From Bacteroidota bacterium (GTDB taxonomy: Bacteria > Bacteroidota > Bacteroidia > Cytophagales > Cyclobacteriaceae): a stretch of 45,944 bases of DNA. The notes below the pieces were generated by a model that made no database searches, was not told where the DNA came from, and was given only the letters and a program-made list of their open reading frames with translations. Positions 34,956-44,099 of the stretch are shown in pieces. Where the stretch lies: contig JAQCLE010000025.1 in NCBI GenBank assembly GCA_027592755.1, positions 1 through 45,944 on the forward strand, written 5' to 3'. A program made the position numbers and the translations under genes. The first letter of the stretch is position 1. Each line of letters opens with the position of its first letter.

Positions 34956-36224
34956 TTAATAACCGTATTTTTCTTTCCACATTCCTTTTAGCCTTTTTCT
35001 AATTTCTACTTCCCTTGGGTTATTTCCAGGATCATAGAACTTGATACCGGAAAGTTGATCAGGAAGGAATTCTATATTAACGAAATTACCAGCATAATCA
35101 TGCGCATATTCGTACCCCTTGCCATACCCTTGATTTTTCATCATCTTGGTAGGAGCATTCCTAATGTGCATGGGAACTTGCAAATCACCTGTTTCGATTA
35201 CCTTCGATTTGGCAGTCTTTATGGCTTTGTAACTCGCATTGCTTTTTGGTGATACGGCAAGATATGTGACACATTGGGCCAGAATGATTTCAGCTTCTGG
35301 ATAACCAATTAAATTTACCGCCTGAAAAGCATTGGTAGCGAGAACCAAGGCAGTTGGGTTAGCATTTCCAATGTCCTCTGAAGCAAGAATGACCAACCGC
35401 CTGGCAATAAATTTGACTTCTTCACCACCCTCAATCATCCTGGCCAAATAATATACTGCAGCGTTGGGATCACTTCCTCTGATCGATTTGATAAATGCGG
35501 AGATGATGTCATAATGCATATCGCCTTTTTTATCATATAGAACCGTTTTCCTCTGGGCGATTTCTGTAATATGGTCATTGGTAATAGTTACATCCTCTTC
35601 TGTAATTGCATCCACAGCCAACTCCAGGATGTTCAGAAGACGTCGGGCATCACCTCCAGCAAGATTTAAAAGGGCTTTGTCTTCTTTTATGACGATTTTC
35701 CTTTTACGAAGTAAATCATCACTTGTAATAGCGTTTTTCAAAAGTGATTTCAAATGATCCTCGGTGAGTGGATTCAGAACATATACCTGGCATCGCGATA
35801 ATAGCGCTGAATTAACCTCGAAGCTGGGATTTTCAGTAGTAGCTCCGATCAATGTTATTACTCCTTTTTCGACTGCTCCCAGCAGGGCATCCTGTTGGGA
35901 TTTGTTGAACCGATGAATTTCGTCAATAAATAGAATGGTTTTATTGCCTCTTTTTGCTTTATCTATTACTTCCCGAACGTCCTTCACCCCTGCGCTTATG
36001 GCGCTCAATGTGTGAAAAGGCATTTTTACCTCATTGGCGATAATATTCGCGATGGTGGTTTTACCAACTCCAGGAGGCCCCCAGAGAATCATTGATGGAA
36101 TGGTTTTATTTAAAATTGCCTTTCTCAAGACTCCATTGTTGCCAATGAGGTGTTCCTGGCCAATCAGGTCATCAATCGATGACGGTCTCATTCGTTCGGC
36201 TAAAGGCAATGTTGAGTTAAACAT
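34956..36224 (-). CDS. rarA: replication-associated recombination ATPase RarA/MgsA
   Basis: A 422-residue AAA+ clamp-loader-like ATPase acting at stalled replication forks. Walker A is GPPGVGKTT (49-57), Walker [11 protein letters not shown] (97-106), with sensor 1 in [14 protein letters not shown] and an arginine finger in [11 protein letters not shown]. The C-terminal MgsA tetramerisation region contains [20 protein letters not shown] and the GYKY-like [14 protein letters not shown]. The ATG overlaps the threonine aldolase stop by 1 bp (TGATG), so translation is coupled. Confidence 0.96.
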   Translation of the reverse strand: MFNSTLPLAERMRPSSIDDLIGQEHLIGNNGVLRKAILNKTIPSMILWGPPGVGKTTIANIIANEVKMPFHTLSAISAGVKDVREVIDKAKRGNKTILFIDEIHRFNKSQQDALLGAVEKGVITLIGATTENPSFEVNSALLSRCQVYVLNPLTEDHLKSLLKNAITSDDLLRKRKIVIKEDKALLNLAGGDARRLLNILELAVDAITEEDVTITNDHITEIAQRKTVLYDKKGDMHYDIISAFIKSIRGSDPNAAVYYLARMIEGGEEVKFIARRLVILASEDIGNANPTALVLATNAFQAVNLIGYPEAEIILAQCVTYLAVSPKSNASYKAIKTAKSKVIETGDLQVPMHIRNAPTKMMKNQGYGKGYEYAHDYAGNFVNIEFLPDQLSGIKFYDPGNNPREVEIRKRLKGMWKEKYGY

Positions 36225-37240
36225 CAGATCTTCATGGCGTTGATAATAGTTACTGCGTCATTCATTTGATCAATCGAAATATCGAGGTGAGTGACTAACC
36301 TGATTTGAGTTGAGCTGAAAGTAAAGCAGAGTATCCCGTGGTCTCTAAAAATCCGGACTAGCTTTTCAGCTTCGACCCCTTCGCATTCTGCGATAATAAT
36401 ATTGGTTTCAACCGGGATAACTTCTTTGATAAATGGTCTTTTCGCTAGGCATTTCCCGATTTCACTCGCTTTAATGTGATCTTCCTTTAAACGGTCAATG
36501 TGGTTATCAAGAGCGTAATTGCATGCGGCGGCGAGATAACCAGCTTGCCTCCATCCTCCCCCGAAAATTTTTCTCACTCGCCGAGCATGATCAATAGTTT
36601 CCTTTGATCCCAGAAGCGCCGAACCTACAGGGGCCCCGAGTCCTTTGGAAAAACAGATCGAAATCGTATCAAATTGTGATCCCCAATCCAATGCTGACTC
36701 ACCGCTTGCTACCAATGCATTGAAAATCCTTGCACCGTCAAGATGTGTTCTGAGGTTGTTGCCCACACAGATTTCACGAATTTTTTGAACCTCTTTTAAA
36801 TTGTAACAGCATCCTCCTCCCTTGTTCATGGTATTTTCTATTGCAACAAGCTTTGTTCTTGGAAAATGAACATTATCAGGGTTGATATTTTCTTGAATTT
36901 GGGCTGCCGTGATTCTTCCGCGATCACCATCAAGTAATCTTACAGAAACATGGGAATTGGCCATCATACCACCCCCCTCATATTTGTAGATGTGTGCGTT
37001 CTTATCACAGATCACCTCGTCCTGGGGAGATGTATTAACCCTGATCGCAATTTGGTTCGACATTGTTGCTGATACACAGAAAAGAGCAGCTTCATGTCCA
37101 AATTTGGCCGCAATCTTTTCTTCGAGGTGATTTACCGTTGGGTCTTCCCCGAAAACATCATCTCCGACTTCGGCACTCAGTATGACGTCAAGCATTTCGG
37201 GTGTAGGCTTGGTCAAAGTATCGCTCCTGAGATCAATCAT
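36224..37240 (-). CDS. threonine aldolase family PLP enzyme
   Basis: Cleaves L-threonine or L-allo-threonine to glycine and acetaldehyde. Motifs: IDLRSDTLTKPTPEM start, GDDVFGEDPTVNHLEE, the HIYKYEGGG aromatic stacking region, HLDGARIFNA, and PLP lysine K199 in SICFSKGLGAPVGS. At 338 aa it is complete. It precedes rarA in a TGATG overlap, which suggests one operon but no metabolic link. Low-specificity (LtaE-type) is most likely. Confidence 0.93.
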   Translation of the reverse strand: MIDLRSDTLTKPTPEMLDVILSAEVGDDVFGEDPTVNHLEEKIAAKFGHEAALFCVSATMSNQIAIRVNTSPQDEVICDKNAHIYKYEGGGMMANSHVSVRLLDGDRGRITAAQIQENINPDNVHFPRTKLVAIENTMNKGGGCCYNLKEVQKIREICVGNNLRTHLDGARIFNALVASGESALDWGSQFDTISICFSKGLGAPVGSALLGSKETIDHARRVRKIFGGGWRQAGYLAAACNYALDNHIDRLKEDHIKASEIGKCLAKRPFIKEVIPVETNIIIAECEGVEAEKLVRIFRDHGILCFTFSSTQIRLVTHLDISIDQMNDAVTIINAMKI

Positions 37241-37307
37241 TCTTTTTGAATTTGAGCTAAGGCCTAATTAAACTTGCAGCATTAAAGTTATATCAATTGA
37301 CAAAACC

Positions 37308-37724
37308 ATGAAGGTCTCAACAACAGTAAATTTCATTAACGATTTCGAATATGAAGGAGTCAACTCATCAGAGAATAAGGTGGCCATTGATATGTATGAT
37401 AAAAATCTTAAAAAAGCACTTTCACCAACTGAGCTGTTGTTGACGTCTCTTGCAGCCTGTGCAATGGTTGACATTGTTATCATGTTAAAGAAAAGGAAAA
37501 AAACCATTGAGTCCTTTAGAGCAGAAACATCCGGGAACAGAAGGGAAGAACATCCCCGGTCCTTTATAGACATTCATACAAATTTCATCGTTGTTTCACC
37601 GGATATTAATAACGAGGAAATGAAAAAAGTAGTTGACCTGGCGGTTGAAAAATATTGTTCCGTCGCTGACACTATCAAGCATGGGACCGATCTCACCCAT
37701 AGTTTTGAAGTTCACCGTCCTTAA
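37308..37724 (+). CDS. OsmC-family peroxidase-like protein
   Basis: A 138-residue OsmC fold with the two redox cysteines C51 (LAACAMVDI) and C117 (VEKYCSVADTI). SPTELLLTSLAACAMVDI and VEKYCSVADTIKHG are family signatures. Such proteins reduce organic hydroperoxides in the cytoplasm; the shorter N-terminal strand places it closer to the YhfA/OsmC-like group than to OsmC or Ohr proper. It is divergent from the threonine aldolase gene across 67 bp. Confidence 0.9.
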   Translation: MKVSTTVNFINDFEYEGVNSSENKVAIDMYDKNLKKALSPTELLLTSLAACAMVDIVIMLKKRKKTIESFRAETSGNRREEHPRSFIDIHTNFIVVSPDINNEEMKKVVDLAVEKYCSVADTIKHGTDLTHSFEVHRP

Positions 37725-37736
37725 TAATTTTCCGGA

Positions 37737-40274
37737 TTAAAACTTGATCTTTATTCGAGGCATAATTTGAGGATAATTTGGTGCATTGGGATTATCCAAT
37801 TGAGTCAGCCTTTTTACGATTTCAAGACGGAGAACTTTAAAAATATTTTCCACCCCAAAATTAATTTCAAAATAAGGATCACCATTTAAAGCGAATGTAG
37901 CAGGCGAACCACTCACGTTAACTGGGAGTCCGGGTAGAATATCGGGATAACTGGTGGGATTATTTTTATCAGTTAACCTTCCAATCAATCCTTTGAATCC
38001 GACAGTGGCTCGAAGTTTGGCTTTTTTAAGAAAAGGAATTTTACCAAACAGATAACCATTGAAGTGATGATTATATCCAAACTCCAATGTTTCATCCCCA
38101 ACGAATTCCAGGAAGTTCATTTGGTTAAATGAATAGGGCTGATAAAAGAAAGTTTGATTTGCTCTTGGCATGTTAAGCAACGGGTATGGAACCTGTCCCC
38201 ACAATTTAACGCCGCGAACCTCGAGATCACCAAAGCCGAATGGCGCCATATAAGTTCTCTTAAAGAACTCGAAATCCAATTTATCATAACTGTAATCCGA
38301 CCCCAGGACATCTTTCAATCCTTTCGTGTACCTGATTTTAAAAATTGGAGACTTGTTAATGATGGGAATACGGAACTGCTTACCTTGATAGTATTGCTCG
38401 TTGGGAGCAATTCTGGCTTCCAGATAAATTTCGGTAGTGTTGATAGCTTCATCAAATGGGGTGTCCGAAGCAAGGCCCAAGGGTCGGAAGCTTAGGATCC
38501 CTGCAGGGGTTTGTTCATTCTTAAAAAACCCCGATTTGAAAGAAAAGCCATTGAACTCTCTGAAATACACTGCCCACCATTTATTGTGATAAATTTTCTT
38601 ATCATTGACACTCCTCTTAAAAGAAAGAAACACGTTGTCCTCCATTACAAAGTCAACACGCTCCCCAGGGTTTGCAATTTCCACCTGCCGGGTTAATTCA
38701 ATCCCATGACGTGGACTTTTGCTGAAAAAATAAGTCCCAATGAAAGCATATTTCCATTTTTCATCTTTAAAGCCATAAGCGCCATAGGTTTCAAACTGTA
38801 CCTTTCTGCTGAAATCATCATTGGTTTTAAATCCTAGCCTTGTCCGAAGTCCTTCAATTTCGCTGAAGCTGTAAAAAGTGCTCACAGGGCCCAGATCAAT
38901 TGGACCGATTTTGCGATAGCCAAAAAGTACGAGGTTGGCGATATTCATAAACTTTTTGAAAGTGGGCAAATCCTTTACCTCTTCCACCATTTGATATATT
39001 CCAGCTTCGGATGCGGTTAGCTCCATATGCCTGGCTTCAGCCCAGAACTCTTCTGATTTTTCTCGGGCCTCTTTGTCTTCGATTACATCGTCAACCCCTC
39101 GAAATATTTTTGCATCTTGCTCCTGGCCAAAAATAAAGTCCTCGTATGAAACGGTTCTTTTGCCATATAAGCCATTTGAGTCATTAGTTCCGAAAAGCTT
39201 GAATTTGAAATCGATGGTGATTTTATCTACCGCTAGCATCCAGGCGGCATCGTCATAATAGTCAAACTCCTGTTCAATCTCCAGACCATCAACGAAATTG
39301 ATGTTTGTAGATTTTGTGATTTGAAGCCTGACTTTTTTAATGGCATAACTTGAGTCGGCTACTACATAGAGTTCTCCGTCAAATGCCAGGGAAGTGGGAT
39401 TTCGAGGCAGGAAAGCCAGCTTGATGACTTTTGATCCGTCCAGATCGAGCGTGTCAGTGATATAATATTTATAAGTTGATGTTGCCAGGGAGGATATTGG
39501 GCTTACAAATTTTTGAGTCAGGACATCAATGTTATTGTCATAAATGTCTATGGATTGAAACATCTTGTCAATCAAGGCAGAGAGTCCCTGGTCGTCAATA
39601 TATTGATCAAACCCGACCATTTGTATGCCGTTTCGATACTCTTTTTCTTTTTGGGGGTTTCGTTGATAATATACCTTTGAACTTATTTCCCGAAGATAGA
39701 GCGGAATGAAAGCTTTACCTGTTAATGGCAATGTATCAAGGTAGTTTACTATTGCGGGGTACTTCTTTTGGTTCTTCCGAACGAATTTCTCCGAGAGGTT
39801 GTTAAGGTCAAGCTCAATTTTTTCGTATTTCCCAAATTCGTAAAAATCAAGTCCTTCTTTTCGATTCTTGCTCTTGTTATCAATAACCTTTCTAATAATT
39901 TCAACGGCGGGGGTATTTTTATTAGTATAGCGAAGACGGCTGGCTTCAATAGTTACAGCGTCCAGTTCAATACGCGAAACTGTCAGCTGGAAATTGATGC
40001 GTTGGGTTTTGCCAATATTCACCGGTTCAACGGCATCATTGTAACCAACGAAGGAGGCCATCAACTCAACCGTGGCTCGATCGGTTTCAAGGGTAAAGTT
40101 GCCCTCAATATCGGTGGTGGTACCAATAGTAGTACCGACGAATGAGATATTTACAAATGGGAGTGGTTCATTGGTTTCAATATCAATTACACTACCCCTT
40201 ATCCTGGTCGTAACCTGGGCCATGCTTTCCAGACAGCTCACCAGAAGAATAAAGCAAACCAATGTTTTCTTCAT
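37737..40274 (-). CDS. DUF5686 family outer-membrane protein with carboxypeptidase-like domain
   Basis: The ATG at 40274 (845 aa) gives a clean signal peptide MKKTLVCFILLVSCL-ESMAQ; an open frame upstream begins only with a TTG and adds 12 residues before that signal. Residues about 22-110 are a carboxypeptidase regulatory-like beta-sandwich (RGSVIDIETNEPLPFVNISF, then GTTIGTTTDIEGNFTL). The rest is a large DUF5686 region, rich in alternating polar and hydrophobic residues and ending in LPQIMPRIKIKF-type strands like an outer-membrane barrel. Function is unknown; the regulatory-like domain resembles that of SusC-type receptors, but no plug domain is present. Confidence 0.88.
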   Translation of the reverse strand: MKKTLVCFILLVSCLESMAQVTTRIRGSVIDIETNEPLPFVNISFVGTTIGTTTDIEGNFTLETDRATVELMASFVGYNDAVEPVNIGKTQRINFQLTVSRIELDAVTIEASRLRYTNKNTPAVEIIRKVIDNKSKNRKEGLDFYEFGKYEKIELDLNNLSEKFVRKNQKKYPAIVNYLDTLPLTGKAFIPLYLREISSKVYYQRNPQKEKEYRNGIQMVGFDQYIDDQGLSALIDKMFQSIDIYDNNIDVLTQKFVSPISSLATSTYKYYITDTLDLDGSKVIKLAFLPRNPTSLAFDGELYVVADSSYAIKKVRLQITKSTNINFVDGLEIEQEFDYYDDAAWMLAVDKITIDFKFKLFGTNDSNGLYGKRTVSYEDFIFGQEQDAKIFRGVDDVIEDKEAREKSEEFWAEARHMELTASEAGIYQMVEEVKDLPTFKKFMNIANLVLFGYRKIGPIDLGPVSTFYSFSEIEGLRTRLGFKTNDDFSRKVQFETYGAYGFKDEKWKYAFIGTYFFSKSPRHGIELTRQVEIANPGERVDFVMEDNVFLSFKRSVNDKKIYHNKWWAVYFREFNGFSFKSGFFKNEQTPAGILSFRPLGLASDTPFDEAINTTEIYLEARIAPNEQYYQGKQFRIPIINKSPIFKIRYTKGLKDVLGSDYSYDKLDFEFFKRTYMAPFGFGDLEVRGVKLWGQVPYPLLNMPRANQTFFYQPYSFNQMNFLEFVGDETLEFGYNHHFNGYLFGKIPFLKKAKLRATVGFKGLIGRLTDKNNPTSYPDILPGLPVNVSGSPATFALNGDPYFEINFGVENIFKVLRLEIVKRLTQLDNPNAPNYPQIMPRIKIKF

Positions 40275-40548
40275 TAAATCCCAGATAGGTAAAAGGTAGT
40301 TTAAGTTCAAAGTTCGGCCTCAGTTAGTCAAATACTGTACCAATTTGGATGCCCTATTTCTCAGAATGTTATTAGCAATAAATTTAATCTTTACGAAGTC
40401 CGGGGTAAAAAGATGGCTCATAAATTTTTATTGCCTTTTTTCTGTAAAGAGAGTCATAAAGTTCATGAATTATAAAATGACCACAAAATCAAATACCGGT
40501 TAAAGGATCAGTTGCAATCTTAAGGAGATTTAGAACTTATCAATTGAT

Positions 40549-41265
40549 TCAAACGATATGAATACTATCCTCTCTGATCAATGGCAGAAATTTCATTCTT
40601 AGGTAGAGTTGAGCAGTTGCGATTACATCATTTGTGCAATACTTCGCAATGCGATCAAGCCCATCTTCATTGTAGTAAACCTGGTTGACCATACCCCCAT
40701 CGATGTCTGATTTACTCGAAGGAATTTCAAAGATTGCCGTTAACAAATCAAGCGATGTAAAATTCTTGCGATCCCCAAATTTCCACATTTCCATAGTATC
40801 GATATGGTTGACCTCCCAGGGTTTTTTTGATGATGTGTCCAGGACGGTTGGGAGCGGAATCTGATGGACTGACAGTCGTCGGCATAGGTATGGGAAATCA
40901 AATTCTTTGCCATTATGGCCACATAAAGTAAGGATAGTCTGGTCAAAACTATCTAAAAGAGATACGAATTCTTCAAGCAGTTCTTTTTCACTATGCGACG
41001 ACAGCGATTTCACCCGAAGGCTTACAAGTTCATTTTCTTTGGAATAGAAATAACCAATTGAAATGACAATAATTCTTCCAAATTCAGCATATATCGCTGC
41101 CCGGCTCCAATAAAGGTCCTGACTATTTTGATTGTCTTCGTTTTTAAGTAAGTAAGCCTTCTTATCCCAAAGTTGCTGCAAGCGTTCAGGCATTTCCGAA
41201 TATTCTTTGAAATTGGAGACAGTTTCAATATCAATAATTAAGAGGTTTTTCAGATCATTTTGCAT
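40549..41265 (-). CDS. DEDD-superfamily 3'-5' exonuclease (PolB-like)
   Basis: A 238-residue RNase H-fold nuclease. Exo I is LLIIDIETVSNF (D12, E14), exo II is CGHNGKEFDFPYL and exo III is YCTNDVIATAQLY. This is the predicted PolB-type 3'-5' exonuclease family seen as a single-domain protein in Bacteroidota. It likely trims single-stranded DNA or RNA ends; the physiological substrate is unknown. Its ATG lies 11 bp inside the lipB 3' end, so it is translated with lipB. Confidence 0.87.
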   Translation of the reverse strand: MQNDLKNLLIIDIETVSNFKEYSEMPERLQQLWDKKAYLLKNEDNQNSQDLYWSRAAIYAEFGRIIVISIGYFYSKENELVSLRVKSLSSHSEKELLEEFVSLLDSFDQTILTLCGHNGKEFDFPYLCRRLSVHQIPLPTVLDTSSKKPWEVNHIDTMEMWKFGDRKNFTSLDLLTAIFEIPSSKSDIDGGMVNQVYYNEDGLDRIAKYCTNDVIATAQLYLRMKFLPLIREDSIHIV

Positions 41266-41977
41266 TGGAAATCTTCATTTTAAAAATATCTGTAATATGG
41301 TTTTTAAGGATTTGTTGAATCTCGACAATGTCAGGCTCAAATCCCAATTCGTTGTGCAAAGAAGTTATTGCCTTATCATTTATACCACAAGGGATGATGT
41401 TGTTGTAATAACTTAAATCGACATTCACATTGAAAGCAAAACCATGCATGGTTACCCATTTGCTTGTTTTAACTCCAAGCGCACAAATTTTTCTTGCTTT
41501 GGAATTATTGTAATCAAGCCATACTCCAGTCAGCCCATCGATCCTTCCAGCTAAAATACCGAAGTCATTTAAAGTCCGAATTACCGCCTCCTCCAGGAAC
41601 CTTAAATAACGATGAATATCGGTGAAGAAGTTATCAAGATCAAGTATCGGGTAACCTACAATTTGGCCAGGACCATGATAGGTAATATCTCCACCACGAT
41701 TAATATGAAAGAACTCAACCCCGGCTTTTCCTAATTGCTTTTTGTTTAAAAGGAGGTTTTTTGCATCCCCGCTCTTGCCAAGTGTGTAAACATGTGGATG
41801 TTCGCAGAAGATCAAATGGTTGGGTGTTTTCCTCTGGTTTTCCGCTGTGAAAGCCCTGTTCTTTATCTTAATTTCAATACATTCTTTGAAAAGCTGTTCC
41901 TGGTAGCTCCAGGCTTGCTGATAGTCTATTAACCCTAAATCAATAAATTTAACTTCATTGTTGATATTTTCATTCAT
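41255..41977 (-). CDS. lipB: lipoyl(octanoyl) transferase
   Basis: LipB moves octanoyl groups from acyl carrier protein to the lipoyl domains of dehydrogenases. The signature RGGDITYHGPGQIVGYPILD is present with the catalytic cysteine/lysine pair in IIPCGI and CALGVKTSKW. I choose ATG 41977 (240 aa); a further-upstream Met at 42013 adds 12 residues that lie inside manA. The start overlaps the manA stop by 8 bp. Its end overlaps the exonuclease gene by 11 bp, so three genes share one transcript. Confidence 0.94.
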   Translation of the reverse strand: MNENINNEVKFIDLGLIDYQQAWSYQEQLFKECIEIKIKNRAFTAENQRKTPNHLIFCEHPHVYTLGKSGDAKNLLLNKKQLGKAGVEFFHINRGGDITYHGPGQIVGYPILDLDNFFTDIHRYLRFLEEAVIRTLNDFGILAGRIDGLTGVWLDYNNSKARKICALGVKTSKWVTMHGFAFNVNVDLSYYNNIIPCGINDKAITSLHNELGFEPDIVEIQQILKNHITDIFKMKISNAK

Positions 41978-42965
41978 CTCCTTGAATGTAACACTCCAGC
42001 ATTTTGAAGTCATCAGATGGCCTCAATTCAACCTCATTGAAAATTGCGGGGAGAAGTATTGTGTCCCCAATTTTGAATTGGATTTGACCTTCAGAAAATG
42101 ATAAACTCCCTTTCCCTTCCATACAAATTAAGATCACAAACGAATCAATTGTGCTGTAGTTTCTGGTAATGGGCTTGTCAAAGTAAAGTTTGTTTGTAGT
42201 GAAGTATTTGCATTGTACCAGGTTGATTACTTCATTTTTATTTCGGGGGTAGACGGTTTTATATTCATCGTAAAAATTAAAGTCAATAGCATCAATTGAT
42301 TGCTCAAGATGGAGGTCACGTTTGTTCCCCTTATTATCAACCCTATCAAAGTCATGAATGCGATAAGTGATATCGGACGCCTGTTGAATCTCAGCAAGCA
42401 GCAACCCTTTACCTATGGTATGTATTCTTCCAGCTGGTAAGAAAAAGACATCGTCTTCATGCACATTCTCCTGATTGAGGACTGAAAGCGTTTCACCATT
42501 TTTGGCTTTGTCAAGAAAAACTTCTCTATTAATTTTTTGGTTGAACCCTGTAATGAGTTTAGACCCTGCGTCTGCCTGGAAGATGTACCACATCTCTGTT
42601 TTACCAACCGAGTTATGACGCTCCATGGCCAGTTTGTCATCAGGATGAACCTGAATAGATAAATCGTCATTGGCATCAATAAATTTGATAAGCAAGGGGA
42701 ACTTGTTTCCAAAACGTTCATAGACTTTTCTACCGACGAGTTCACTTTTGTACTGATCTGATATTTCCTGTATCGACATACCCGATAAAGGGCCATCTTT
42801 AACAATCGAGGGATCAGTTTCAACTCCGGATATTTCCCAACTTTCACCGCAGTTTGACAATTCTCCAAAATCTTTTCCCAACTTGTTTCTTATCTTTTGT
42901 CCTCCCCAGATTTTATCTTTATAAATGGGATTAAATGTAAGGGGATAGAGGGCCGGTTTTGACAA
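41970..42965 (-). CDS. manA: mannose-6-phosphate isomerase, class I
   Basis: Interconverts mannose-6-phosphate and fructose-6-phosphate. Zinc ligands are visible in SIQVHPDD (Gln/His), KTEMWYIF (Glu) and GRIHTIGKG (His). I prefer the TTG at 42965 (331 aa, SKPALYPLTFNPIYKDKIWG), because the first in-frame start at 42998 is a TTG lying inside the -7 box TATCTTTG (42996-43003). Length fits the short bacterial form. It leads into lipB and the exonuclease gene with overlaps on this strand. Confidence 0.88.
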   Translation of the reverse strand: MSKPALYPLTFNPIYKDKIWGGQKIRNKLGKDFGELSNCGESWEISGVETDPSIVKDGPLSGMSIQEISDQYKSELVGRKVYERFGNKFPLLIKFIDANDDLSIQVHPDDKLAMERHNSVGKTEMWYIFQADAGSKLITGFNQKINREVFLDKAKNGETLSVLNQENVHEDDVFFLPAGRIHTIGKGLLLAEIQQASDITYRIHDFDRVDNKGNKRDLHLEQSIDAIDFNFYDEYKTVYPRNKNEVINLVQCKYFTTNKLYFDKPITRNYSTIDSFVILICMEGKGSLSFSEGQIQFKIGDTILLPAIFNEVELRPSDDFKMLECYIQGDE

Positions 42966-42995
42966 AATATTAACGGTTAAAAGTGAAACGAGATT

Positions 42996-43003
42996 CAAAG
43001 ATA
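42996..43003 (-). promoter_or_regulatory. Bacteroidota -7 promoter box for manA-lipB-exonuclease
   Basis: On the minus strand this reads TATCTTTG, an exact TAnnTTTG match. Transcription would begin near 42989, about 24 nt before the TTG start at 42965. A -33 TTG is not evident at 19 bp. The box lies between the manA start and the divergent YraN gene. Confidence 0.5.
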
Positions 43004-43007
43004 GACC

Positions 43008-43355
43008 ATGTTAAACAAAAAAATCGGGGAATGGGGAGAAAGACTGGCAGCTGAATTTCTTATTGAAAAAGGATACGAAATTATTGAGAAGAATTACCGT
43101 TTTTCCCATGGAGAGATTGATTTGATTGCGATGAAGGGTGAGCTTCTCGTTTTTGTTGAGGTCAAGACCAGATCCGGTTTATATTTCGGTTATCCAGAAG
43201 ATGCGGTTAACACCAATAAGATAGAAACAATAGGGAAAGTAGCCGAAGAATATATCTATGCAATTAATTGGCATGGGGGTGTGCGATACGATGTCATTGC
43301 CATCTTAAATAAAAAGCCCCTCGAAATCCGACATTTCGAAGATGCTTTTCATTGA
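43008..43355 (+). CDS. YraN/UPF0102 family nuclease-like protein
   Basis: A 115-residue restriction-endonuclease-like fold: GEWGERLAAEFLIEKGYEII start, then GEIDLIAMKGELLVFVEVKT with the D-(E/Q)xK-type catalytic triad (D45 region, E58, K60). Widespread in bacteria and of unknown function, probably DNA-associated. It is divergent from manA with only about 40 bp between the start codons, so regulatory sequence is shared. Confidence 0.9.
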   Translation: MLNKKIGEWGERLAAEFLIEKGYEIIEKNYRFSHGEIDLIAMKGELLVFVEVKTRSGLYFGYPEDAVNTNKIETIGKVAEEYIYAINWHGGVRYDVIAILNKKPLEIRHFEDAFH

Positions 43356-43382
43356 TCATCGCTTCATTATCTTTCTGATTGT

Positions 43383-43390
43383 TACTTTTG
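43383..43390 (+). promoter_or_regulatory. Bacteroidota -7 promoter box for the ferritin gene
   Basis: TACTTTTG matches TAnnTTTG exactly. The transcript would start near 43397, about 16 nt before the ATG at 43413. No good -33 TTG was found. Confidence 0.5.
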
Positions 43391-43412
43391 AGGTAACACT
43401 CTTAAATAAACT

Positions 43413-43952
43413 ATGAAAAACAAGGTTAGAATGAGGACTTCATTGTCCGAGGAAATTGAAAGTCTTTTGAACGACCAAATAAAGAAAGAGGCGAAATCTT
43501 CGTTTCTCTATCTGGCGATGTCTGCGTGGTGCGAAAGACAAGGATTTGTAAACAGTGCCAGGTTTTTTGAAATCCAATCAGATGAAGAGCGCCAACACAT
43601 GAAAAGAATTTTTAACCACATTAGCAGTGTAGGTGGCAACGCCATTACACCTGAAGTGGTCAATATACAACAGGAGTTCGAATCATTTCGTTCGGTTTTT
43701 GATATAGCGCTTGATCAGGAAATAGCAATTACGCTCTCGATTAGCAATATCGTTGACAAGTGTACCTTGGCCAAAGATTATACCACGATCAATTTTTTAA
43801 ACTGGTTCCTGACCGAGCAGGTTGAAGAAGAGGCAATTGCAAGAAGATGTCTTGAAATTTTTGATATAGTAGATCATCAGGGACTGGGTTTTCTAATGAT
43901 TGACAGGGAAATAGCATTGGTGCGTGGCAAGGGATCTGAACAACAGCAATAG
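43413..43952 (+). CDS. bacterial ferritin (non-heme)
   Basis: Ferritin oxidises Fe(II) and stores the iron in a 24-subunit shell. The ferroxidase residues are in place: E26 (KKEAKSSFLYLAMSAW), E59 and H62 (SDEERQHM), E103 (DQEIAITL), Q136 and E139 (TEQVEEE). At 179 aa it is full length. The first ATG is used; the next Met at codon 7 (43431) is an alternative with better spacing from an AGG. It is convergent with the binding protein locus, stop codons almost touching at 43952/43953 if that locus is read through its TAG. Confidence 0.93.
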   Translation: MKNKVRMRTSLSEEIESLLNDQIKKEAKSSFLYLAMSAWCERQGFVNSARFFEIQSDEERQHMKRIFNHISSVGGNAITPEVVNIQQEFESFRSVFDIALDQEIAITLSISNIVDKCTLAKDYTTINFLNWFLTEQVEEEAIARRCLEIFDIVDHQGLGFLMIDREIALVRGKGSEQQQ

Positions 43953-44099
43953 TCAATTTGATTCTACCAATTCAAAGTCATTGACATAATATCCAGGATA
44001 GACGATTGTTTCTCGGACATTTTTAAATCTATTGCTTACAGCAATTCGTCCTCTTTCAAAGTAAAGAAAAAGCATGGTCTTTTCTTCATGCAACATTTC
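43953..44099 (-). pseudogene. in-frame remainder of the binding protein after a TAG
   Basis: Directly after the TAG at 44102-44100 the same frame continues without a stop for 48 codons: EMLHEEKTMLFLYFERGRIA, then SNRFKNVRETIVYPGYYVND, ending TGA at 43955-43953. This reads as the usual C-terminal end of a family 5 extracellular solute-binding protein. Its stop abuts the ferritin stop. See the entry for the truncated gene. Confidence 0.7.

Noticed and set aside
39768-40145. 125-codon plus-strand open frame
   Set aside because: It is antisense to the DUF5686 gene and is explained by that gene's codon use.
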